Translations under genes and position numbers: made by a program
Part shown: one piece after another, positions 16,566 through 22,430 of the stretch
Layout: each line of letters opens with the position of its first letter
Position numbering within the stretch: the stretch's first letter is position 1
The notes under the pieces: generated by a model
The model's database searches: none
What the model saw: the letters and a program-made list of their open reading frames with translations, nothing else
Told to the model about the DNA's origin: nothing
NCBI GenBank assembly: GCA_030837445.1
Contig: JAUPKM010000207.1
Location: 1 to 25,077 of the forward strand
Origin: Actinomycetota bacterium
GTDB taxonomy: Bacteria > Actinomycetota > Actinomycetes > S36-B12 > UBA10799
Reading direction: 5' to 3'
Length of the DNA stretch: 25,077 nucleotides

Positions 16566-16806
16566 TCGGATCATTGTCAACGTCGTGTCGAGCGTGGTGG
16601 TTCGGCACCTGGTCTTGACTCGTCCCGGCGGAGAGTTGACTGCAGCGAGAGCGGCGACTCCGATGTACCCGACCGGGCCCACCCGGCAGCCAGGGCTCGC
16701 CGAGCCGGGACTCGTGCCCACGTCGCCTCGGCCCGCGCGTCCTGGCCGGGGCTCGCCGGGCTCGCGCCCGCGGGCAAACATCCGGTGAGGGCCGCCCGGC
16801 TCGGCC

Positions 16807-18036
16807 TCAGCGCTCGGCCAGCTCCTGCCAGATCTTGCTGGCGAGGATGTGTGACCCCATGGACCCGGCGAGTTCGGCCGCCGTGCGCAGGCTGGCCGCA
16901 CCGGCTTCCATCTCGCCCAAGGCGAAGTACGCCCGTCCGAGGGTGACGTGAGCGCGGACGCTGGCCACTCCCTGCAGACGATCCCGTGCCTTCAGCCCCA
17001 GCTCCACCGCCAGCCGTGGATCGCCGCTCAACTGGGCGAACTGGGCGCGGGCACCGTCGAGCTTGGCGTCCTCGCCCGGCAGCACGGCCGCGATCCGCTG
17101 GGCCTCGTCGAGGAGACTGCCGGCTTCGTCCAGCCGGGCCGGGTCTTCCATCAGGGTCGTCGCCGCCGCCCGCAGGAACCGGGCCCAGTCGCCCAGGGAG
17201 GTCTCCGGGGTCGCGAGCATGCTGTGGGCCTGCAGGACGTGACTGGCGGCCTTGTCCGGCATCCCACAGCGGGAGTAGGCCAGGCAGGCGGCCCAGTAGG
17301 CCCGGCCGGTGATCTGCGGGTCGGCAACCTTCGCCGCCAGGGCGATCATCTCGTCGACCTTCGCCTCGACGTCCTCGCAGAGACCCATCTCCGCACGCAC
17401 CGACAGCTGCACCGCGCACAGCTTGACGTGCTCGGCGGTGCCTTCGAGGGTGGATCTGGACAGGAGCCGCTCCGCGGTGGCGGCGTGGACCAGCGCTGTC
17501 TCCAGCCGACCGAGGTCACGCGCGACCATCGCGTACTCCGTACCGATCACGATCTGCCACTCGACGGACTCGATCTTCGCGGCGACCGGCTCCAGATGGG
17601 TCAGCACCGACAGCGCCTCGTGTCGCTCGTCCGCCTGGACCAGCTCGCGTTGAAGCGCCCTGCCGCACGACAGGATCTGTTGAGGGTCTCCGTCCCGGCA
17701 CGCGGCCGCGTAGGACTCCGCCACTGTGCGGTGGTAGATCTCGGGACCGGCGGTGGACGTGTGGTGGGCCGTCCCCGTCGACGGCGACGCCGTCCCGGGG
17801 GACGCGGGCTCCGGCTCCGCCGGCTCAGCGATCAGATCGTGCACGGAGACCCCCAGCGTGCGGGCCAGGTGGTCGAGCATGTCGGGGCGTGGCACGCGAA
17901 CCCCGCCCTCGAGCAGGGAGACGTAGCTGGACGTCATCGAGTCGCCGGCCAGCTCGCGCTGGGACATGCCCCGCTCCCGACGCAGGCGCCGCAGCCTCGC
18001 GCCGAAGCCTGGTTGGCGCACCTGCGGCTCCAGCAT
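16807..18036 (-). CDS. XRE-family regulator with TPR domain
   Basis: This cytosolic transcription factor of 409 residues has an N-terminal Cro/CI helix-turn-helix (FGARLRRLRRERGMSQRELAGDSMTSSYVSLLEGGVRVPRPDMLDHLARTLG, ~11-62) and a Pro/Ser linker (~72-95). About 300 residues of TPR-like helical repeats follow (for example ETALVHAATAERLL, ITGRAYWAACLAYSRCGMPDKAASHVLQAHSML, VRAHVTLGRAYFALGEMEAGAASLRTAAEL). This architecture matches peptide-sensing regulators of the RRNPP type and many actinobacterial regulators of specialised metabolism. ATG 18036 has GAGG ~8 nt upstream. A gene for a small exported peptide lies 485 bp upstream on the same strand, a plausible ligand source (inference). The TPR ligand is not visible in the sequence. 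Confidence 0.9.
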   Translation of the reverse strand: MLEPQVRQPGFGARLRRLRRERGMSQRELAGDSMTSSYVSLLEGGVRVPRPDMLDHLARTLGVSVHDLIAEPAEPEPASPGTASPSTGTAHHTSTAGPEIYHRTVAESYAAACRDGDPQQILSCGRALQRELVQADERHEALSVLTHLEPVAAKIESVEWQIVIGTEYAMVARDLGRLETALVHAATAERLLSRSTLEGTAEHVKLCAVQLSVRAEMGLCEDVEAKVDEMIALAAKVADPQITGRAYWAACLAYSRCGMPDKAASHVLQAHSMLATPETSLGDWARFLRAAATTLMEDPARLDEAGSLLDEAQRIAAVLPGEDAKLDGARAQFAQLSGDPRLAVELGLKARDRLQGVASVRAHVTLGRAYFALGEMEAGAASLRTAAELAGSMGSHILASKIWQELAER

Positions 18037-18520
18037 CTGTCTACCTCTACTTCTGGTTCGACAAGGGAGATCACGTGGGTGGTGCGGAGCTCCTCGTGAT
18101 CCAAATATGTGACTCTACCCTCCGCCTGGGCTCGAGAATCTTGGAAGTGACGGTTCCCTACGGAAAGTTCAATCGTATTGCATCGTGCCGCCTAACGATC
18201 ACGTGGGGCGGCACCGTACTGTTCGGTTCACAGATCATGCTGCGGATCATGTTGTGGATCGTGGTCGTCGTGATGGCCGTGGCTCGATGAGGTCAGGCAA
18301 CCATACCACATGTCGAGGGTTGGAGTTGTGGTGAGTTGAACAGCGAAGTGCGTATTGACTGCGTTGTCAACTCGGGGCTGATAACACAGTATGGAGGGGT
18401 CGTGAAGTGCGAATACCGGGCGGTGCGGCACTGCGGGCCGGTGGCGCGGGGGTCCCGGTGTGTGGTGCACGGGGATCGCCCGGCGCTCCGGCCCGTCGTG
18501 TCGCATCTGGAGGGTGACCG
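18037..18520. other. Intergenic region upstream of the XRE-TPR gene
   Basis: No convincing gene is present. Visible features are two copies of GATCACGTGGG at 18069-18079 and 18197-18207, each with a CACGTG core. There is a hydrophobic 17-codon plus-strand micro-ORF at 18237-18290 (MLRIMLWIVVVVMAVAR) without a good ribosome-binding site. AGTTG/TTGACT/GTTGTCAAC boxes lie at about 18324-18371. The last group repeats the half-site seen upstream of the LuxR-type gene. Confidence 0.5.
18355..18371. promoter_or_regulatory. TTGACT and GTTGTCAAC boxes
   Basis: TTGACT followed by the 9-bp palindrome GTTGTCAAC (18363-18371) lies in the region between the exported peptide gene and the XRE-TPR gene. It shares half-sites with the palindromes at 16354-16389 and 16552-16565, hinting at one regulator for several promoters. 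Confidence 0.4.
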
Positions 18521-18715
18521 TCACCAGGGCCAGTCGGTCGCCACCTGGATCGCCGTGAGCGCCTCTGCGGTCGAGGCGGTGGCTGGCTGTGCTGAGACCG
18601 TTGTATGGGTACTGCTGATCGGGATGGTGTCGGCGAGGGCGCCGAGGGGCAGACAGGCGGAGAGGATGATGCTGCCGACGATAGGACGCGAGGTGAGGAT
18701 GCGCATGAGGACCAT
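18521..18715 (-). CDS. Small exported peptide precursor (possible signal peptide or lipoprotein)
   Basis: This 64-residue ORF starts at ATG 18715 with a GTGGA box just upstream; ATG 18706 is an alternative. A short basic n-region (MRILTSR) is followed by a hydrophobic core (PIVGSIILSACLPLG). Two processing sites are readable: a lipobox L-S-A-C with Cys21, or signal peptidase I after A26-L27-A28 before D29. The mature part is short, polar and Ala/Thr/Ser-rich and ends in the aromatic ATDWPW. No domain is recognisable. It is on the same strand as and directly upstream of the XRE-TPR regulator, and is the only exported small protein in the locus. A pheromone role is inferred from this arrangement alone; an ordinary small exported protein of unknown role is equally compatible. 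Confidence 0.5.
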   Translation of the reverse strand: MVLMRILTSRPIVGSIILSACLPLGALADTIPISSTHTTVSAQPATASTAEALTAIQVATDWPW

Positions 18716-18880
18716 GTATCCACTGTGTCTCGTAGATCCTGATTGGTCACGAGATCTGCCGATTCCTGCAGATTCAGCGAGCGGCTGTCACGCGCACCCG
18801 GTGTGTGGCGGTCGCCCCCCCGTACGGCCGGCTCGCCGGGAGCCGCCTGAGTCCTGCCGGTGCGCCCTGCGGGCCGTGTC

Positions 18881-18930
18881 GACGGGTACCGACGGGTACC
18901 GACAGGTGCCGACAGGTGCCGATGGGTGCC
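18881..18930. repeat. Five tandem 10-bp repeats, period of one DNA turn
   Basis: Units are GACGGGTACC (two copies), GACAGGTGCC (two copies) and GATGGGTGCC, followed by a degenerate sixth GACGGACCGA. The consensus GAYRGGTRCC contains GGTACC-like palindromic cores placed on one face of the helix every 10 bp. It lies midway in the divergent control region. Confidence 0.85.
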
Positions 18931-19033
18931 GACGGACCGATCCCGGACGCCGATACCTGCAAGGTACTTGATCTGCCGTGGTACTACAGAGTTGACTCTT
19001 GGCAGGTGGCGGCCTCGCACCTGACGTAACCGT

Positions 19034-19059
19034 GTTCAACTGTGGGATCAACTGCAGTT
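19034..19059. promoter_or_regulatory. StrR-like binding palindrome upstream of the StrR-type gene
   Basis: GTTCAACTG is followed after 12 nt by CAGTT. The known StrR site of Streptomyces griseus is GTTCGActG-N11-CAgTcGAAC. The left half matches at 8 of 9 positions and the right half is partial. It lies about 145 bp upstream of the StrR-type start, which suggests autoregulation. An overlapping direct repeat (TTCAACTG … TCAACTG) is also visible. Confidence 0.4.
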
Positions 19060-19204
19060 CCCCGGTATTCTTCATGGCCTTTCGCTTCAGTGTTCCGGCA
19101 ATCAGAACGTTGTCGTTCGCTGTATTTGCAGAATCAGTCCGTGAGAATTCGTAGGTGGTGACGAGGTGTGGTGAACTGCGTTCCCGAACGAGACGAGGAA
19201 TTCG

Positions 19205-20329
19205 ATGACCGACTCGCAGAACCTGTTAACCGACGTGATTCTTCAACCGTGCCGCGAGGTGGACCTCACGACCTTTCCGTCGGTGCCTCTCGACGTGACG
19301 ACCTTGAGGCCGGGTGGGCTGGTACGTACTGGCGTGCCCGACGACGGCCGGGTGGTCGCCCTGGCCGCGACGGCCGCGCACTGGGCGCCCGTCCTCGTAC
19401 GCCGGGAGACCCTGACGGTGCTCGACGGCGACCACCGGCTGGCCGCGGCCCGGTCGCGCGGCGACGCCGAGATCGAGGCGGTCCTGGTCGACAGCTCCGA
19501 TCTCGACGTGTTCGTGCTCGCCGTCACGATGAACGTCCGGTACGGGCCGCCGCTGTCGCGCGGTGAGCGTCGGGCGGCGCTGACGAGGATCCTCGCCTCC
19601 CACCCGGACTGGTCGGACCGGCGGATTGCGGTACTGGTCGGGGTCAGTCCCAAGACCGTGCGAGCGGTCCGGGGCTCCTCCGACGAGGTCTGTCGCAGCG
19701 CCGTCCGGGTGGGGGCGGACGGCCGCGTGCGCACCCTCGACGTGGTCGAGGGACGTCGTCGCGCGCTGGAGATTCTCACGGCCTGGCCGGACCTCCCGGT
19801 CCGGCAAGTGGCCCAGGCCAGCGGGGTCTCCGTCGGAACGGTCCAGGACGTGCGCCGTCGGCTCCTCGCCGGCACCGGCCGGGTGCCGGAGCGGGCCGCG
19901 TCGTACCGGCCCGCCCGGCCTGCCCCGGTCGCCCCGGCCGCCGGGCGGCCGGAGATGCCCTGGACCGATCGGGGGACAGGCCTGGCTCCGTCCACCATGG
20001 GCCGGGCCGACATGGCCGAGATCCTCGCTCAGCTGCGACGGGACCCGTCCGTTCGCGCTCGCGAGGGTTGCCGGACGATGCTCAGACTGATGTCGGCGCA
20101 CGTCAGCGAGGCCGAGGGGCTGGAACGGGTGGCCGGTGCGGTGCCGGCGCACCGCCGTCGGGCCGTCTCGGTCCTGGCCCGTGAATGTGCCCAGATTTGG
20201 CTGAGGCTCGCGGGTGAGACGGACGCGGGCGAGACGGACGTGCATGGGGTGAACGCGGAGGGGGTGGACGCCTGTGGGGCTCGAAAACCTCGGTCGGGCG
20301 CTGTTACCTCGGCGTTCCTTGATCTCTAG
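19205..20329 (+). CDS. StrR/NovG-type ParB-like pathway activator, C-terminus supplied by an IS end
   Basis: This DNA-binding activator belongs to the type that switches on antibiotic clusters (StrR for streptomycin, NovG for novobiocin). The N-terminal ParB/Srx-like domain carries VLDGDHRLAAARSRGDAEI (~72-90), followed by VLAVTMNVRYGPPLSRGERRAAL (~104-126). One helix-turn-helix reads WSDRRIAVLVGVSPKTVRAVR (~136-156) and a second PVRQVAQASGVSVGTVQDVRRRLL (~198-221). A variable linker and a C-terminal helical region follow. ATG 19205 has GAGGA 6 nt upstream. The gene diverges from the cluster it probably controls. The last ~18 codons (from residue ~357, CGARKP…) lie inside the end of IS copy 2, so the native stop was lost. 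This tail lies beyond the conserved domains and activity may persist. Confidence 0.9.
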   Translation: MTDSQNLLTDVILQPCREVDLTTFPSVPLDVTTLRPGGLVRTGVPDDGRVVALAATAAHWAPVLVRRETLTVLDGDHRLAAARSRGDAEIEAVLVDSSDLDVFVLAVTMNVRYGPPLSRGERRAALTRILASHPDWSDRRIAVLVGVSPKTVRAVRGSSDEVCRSAVRVGADGRVRTLDVVEGRRRALEILTAWPDLPVRQVAQASGVSVGTVQDVRRRLLAGTGRVPERAASYRPARPAPVAPAAGRPEMPWTDRGTGLAPSTMGRADMAEILAQLRRDPSVRAREGCRTMLRLMSAHVSEAEGLERVAGAVPAHRRRAVSVLARECAQIWLRLAGETDAGETDVHGVNAEGVDACGARKPRSGAVTSAFLDL

Positions 20330-21240
20330 ATCAGGCGGCTGGTCGGTAGGTGTACTCGTTGATCAGCCCGCCCAGGACGCGTTCGCGGTGCAGGACGTGC
20401 GGGCCGGTCGGGGTCGCCGCGGCCGGGTCGGGAAGCGGTGGCCGTTGATCGAGGGACCGGTGCGGCCGATGCATGTTGTAGTGCCGCACGTACTCGGTCA
20501 GGACGTGCGTCAGGTGGCGCCGGTTGTAGATCAGGAGCCGGTCGGTGCACTCCCGGCGGACGGTGCCCACCCAACGCTCTGCGAACGAGTTCGCGACAGG
20601 GGCTCGGGGTGAAGACCTCGTCGAAGCTGGCGACGAACTTGGTGTCGCGGTCGCGCAGGAGGAACGTGAATGAGGCGGCGCGGTCGTCCAGGTCGATGGC
20701 CAGGTTGCGGGCGACCTGGGTCACCCACGCCCTGGTCGGATACGCGGTGACGCCGAGCAGGTGCACCCGTCGAGTGCCGATCTCGATCACGAACAGGACG
20801 TAGAGGCGTTGCAGGATCAGCCACACGGTACTGGCCGCGACCTTGTGGCCCAGGCCCACCAGTTCGCCCTGGATCCGCCGGTGGCCCCAGGTCGGGTTCT
20901 CGGCGGCGAGCCTCAAGATCAGTTCCCGGACTTCGCGTCTGGTCGAGGGACGCCCCTGGCGCCGGTGTGGGTGGCTCCACCTGCTGGCGATCAGTTCACG
21001 CTGCCAGCGCAGCAGTGTCGCCGGGGTGACGATGAACGCTCCCCAGCGGGCTCGGGGCAGTAGCCGTGAACACGCTGCCAGCAGCATCCGGTCCGTCGGG
21101 CGCAACGCCGGGCGGGTCACCTGACGGCGAAGCAGGGCGACCTCATGGCGCAACACGAGCAACTCGACATCCTTGGCCCTGTCGCCACGCACCCGTAACA
21201 CCATCAGCTCCAACGCCCGTCGCGTAACAGCGTAGATCCA
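20273..21240 (-). mobile_element. Defective insertion sequence, copy 2
   Basis: The left end TGTGGGGCTCGAAAAC starts at 20273 and matches the end of copy 1 at 6805. The element reads through a full-span but broken transposase on the minus strand to about 21213. No matching inverted repeat is seen between 21213 and 21320, so the distal end is degenerate or deleted; 21240 is approximate. It marks the right border of the 9.5-20.3 kb locus, inverted relative to copy 3. Confidence 0.75.
20331..21213 (-). pseudogene. Broken transposase (rve/DDE), copy 2
   Basis: The N-terminal helix-turn-helix region is intact (VELLVLRHEVALLRRQVTRP, TPATLLRWQRELIASRW, ENPTWGHRRIQGELVGLGHKV). The sequence then jumps from VWLI directly to LQRLYVLFVIEIGTRRV. 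About 40 codons, including the first catalytic Asp (ACDFF in copy 3), were deleted at a short TCCTG-type homology. A second deletion of about 32 bp in FDEVFT relative to copy 3 shifts the frame, and the C-terminal part (GTVRRECTDRLLIYNRRHL … RPHRSLDQRPPL) continues in another frame to the stop at 20331. It is non-functional. Confidence 0.85.
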
Positions 21241-21320
21241 TGACCACCGCGTTCCGCTTCATGGTTTCCGGCCGTTCCCGTCGTCGCCCGAGGTGCCACG
21301 GCCGGGAGCCTGCAAGACGG

Positions 21321-21794
21321 CTATCGGCGAGGGGTGAAGACCGTCAGTTGCGGCAGGATGCGGTTGACGGCGTCGACGATCGCGGTGGCGGCGGGGAGGT
21401 CGGCGTGGATGTCCTCCTCGTGGATCTGCCCCTCGGAGCCAGCGTAGTCGCCGTCGTTCCGGCGACGCTTGATGCGTCGGAACGGGCGCAACACGTCGCC
21501 GAGCGGCGGGACGAGTTGCGCGTAGGCGGCTTCGATGGCTACTTCGTGGCCACCGGATCGTGTGGGACGCAGTCCTTGCTGGACGAGGAGCGCGGACAGC
21601 GCCTTCCGCGAGGCGGCGTAGAGGGCGTCATAGGCGATCTCTGGATCTGTGTTCGCCAGGGTGGCGGCCGTCTTCAGGTGGGCGTCCGCCTTCGCCAGCA
21701 GGTGCTCGGCCTCGGCGGTGTTGGCAGGAACTCTCTCGAGGTGGCCGCGGCCGAGGAGATCCTCGATGGTGTCGCGGCCCTTCTGCCATGTCAA
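21321..21794 (-). CDS. HEPN-domain toxin of an MNT/HEPN module
   Basis: This 157-residue, mostly helical HEPN protein is typically an RNase toxin in two-gene modules with an MNT nucleotidyltransferase antitoxin. The HEPN pattern is visible: EAEHLLAKADAHLKTAATLANTDPEIAYDALYAASRKALSALLVQQGLRPT (~28-78), then the motif region RRIKRRRNDGDYAG (~106-119), with the RN…Y arrangement of this subgroup. It starts at TTG 21794, which overlaps the stop of the upstream MNT gene as TTGA, with AAAGGA 7 nt before it. This gives tight translational coupling and probably a low toxin:antitoxin ratio. Toxic activity is expected from the family and not shown here. Confidence 0.82.
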   Translation of the reverse strand: MTWQKGRDTIEDLLGRGHLERVPANTAEAEHLLAKADAHLKTAATLANTDPEIAYDALYAASRKALSALLVQQGLRPTRSGGHEVAIEAAYAQLVPPLGDVLRPFRRIKRRRNDGDYAGSEGQIHEEDIHADLPAATAIVDAVNRILPQLTVFTPRR

Positions 21795-22378
21795 GAGACG
21801 GTCCTTTCGGGGAGGAGCTGGACGAGGGGCCGGTGCTTGACCTGGTGGATGAACGGGTCGGACGGGTCGGCCCAGCGACGCTCGGAGACGACGGTGGGGT
21901 TGACCTCGCGGTGCAGTCTCCGGGTGGCGCGGTCGGCTGCGTCGTAGACCTCGTCCCGGTCCACCTGGCCGACGACCAGGACGTCGACGTCTCCCGGGAC
22001 AGGCCCCGGTTCACCGACGAAGCGTGCCGCCCATGAGCCGAAGATGTGCAGCTCGATCACGTCCGGGATGGCGGCGAACTCCTCCAGGACGATCTGCCGT
22101 GGGCCGAAGGCGATGGCGACGAGGTCGCGGAGGGGACGGACGGCGGGATTGCCTTCGTCCGCGGTGACGAGCTGCGCCCTGCCTTGACGGTTGAGGGCGA
22201 GGATGCCGGCCGCATGGAGCCGGTTGACCTCCCTGGCCACGGTCGGCAGCGGGGCGGACAGGTCCCGTGCGAGATCGGAGATGGTGATCGGCTCGTCGGA
22301 CAGCATGACGCGCGCGAGCAGTTCCCCCTGGAGCTGGCTCCGGAAGATCGCCATCAGCGGTGGCGCCGGGACTCTCAT
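21791..22378 (-). CDS. Winged-helix/MNT nucleotidyltransferase antitoxin
   Basis: This 195-residue fusion has an N-terminal ArsR/MarR-like winged helix (LLARVMLSDEPITISDLARDLSAPLPTVAREVNRLHAAGIL, ~20-60, wing to ~75) and a minimal nucleotidyltransferase domain. The MNT core reads IFGSWAARFVG…GDVDVLVVG (~112-137), with Gly-Ser and Asp-x-Asp (D130, D132) in place. In MntA/HepT-type systems the MNT enzyme AMPylates and silences the HEPN toxin. Here the fused winged helix probably lets it also repress its own promoter. ATG 22378 lies inside a palindromic operator, and the expected transcription start is only a few bases upstream, so translation is probably leaderless. ATG 22354 is an alternative start without a visible ribosome-binding site. 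Confidence 0.85.
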   Translation of the reverse strand: MRVPAPPLMAIFRSQLQGELLARVMLSDEPITISDLARDLSAPLPTVAREVNRLHAAGILALNRQGRAQLVTADEGNPAVRPLRDLVAIAFGPRQIVLEEFAAIPDVIELHIFGSWAARFVGEPGPVPGDVDVLVVGQVDRDEVYDAADRATRRLHREVNPTVVSERRWADPSDPFIHQVKHRPLVQLLPERTVS

Positions 22379-22415
22379 ATGGTGAGAGTTTGCTCTCGTG
22401 ATACGAGAGTGTCAA
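22371..22415 (-). promoter_or_regulatory. Promoter with two palindromic operators for the MNT/HEPN genes
   Basis: On the minus strand a TTGACA -35 box (22415-22410) is followed by exactly 17 nt and a CAAACT -10-like box (22392-22387). The 17-nt spacer is itself the perfect palindrome CTCTCGTGATACGAGAG (22393-22409). A second palindrome, ACTCTCATATGGTGAGAGT (22371-22389), covers the -10 to the ATG. Both share the half-site ACTCTC, and their centres are 21 bp apart (two helical turns), a classic arrangement for cooperative autorepression. The winged helix of the antitoxin is the obvious candidate to bind. Confidence 0.75.
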
Positions 22416-22430
22416 GGGGTGTGGCAAGAG

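Larger units (their letters stand above)
16285..16806. other. Regulatory intergenic region between the XRE and LuxR-type genes
   Basis: No gene is present. The region holds clustered palindromes built on GTTGA/TCAAC (entered separately) and further single TTGACT/GTTGACT boxes at 16615 and 16635. A 9-bp-stem hairpin with one G-T pair lies at 16511-16533. Its local AT content is higher around 16330-16400 than in the neighbours, as expected for a promoter of the minus-strand LuxR-type gene. Confidence 0.6.
18716..19204. other. Divergent control region between the peptide and StrR-type genes
   Basis: No gene is supported. The region is shared by the minus-strand peptide/XRE unit and the plus-strand StrR-type gene. 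It carries the 10-bp tandem repeat (18881-18930), a GTTGACT box (18991) and a StrR-like palindrome (19034-19059). It becomes AT-richer toward 19060-19160, as a promoter for the StrR-type gene would. Confidence 0.6.

Noticed and set aside
16948..18099. 383-codon plus-strand frame
   Set aside because: Antisense of the XRE-TPR gene, with Gly/Arg/Leu-rich shadow composition.
18881..18930. Decamer array as a CRISPR
   Set aside because: Units are contiguous with no spacers and far too short; no cas genes are present.
18336..18971. 211-codon plus-strand frame across the XRE/StrR intergenic region
   Set aside because: Composition is irregular, with many Cys and Arg, and it spans the decamer repeat, which explains its VPTGADG-type repeats. 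There is no ribosome-binding site.
21213..21320. Distal inverted repeat of IS copy 2
   Set aside because: CGCCCGAGGTGCCACGG near 21284 looks vaguely similar but does not align to either known terminus.
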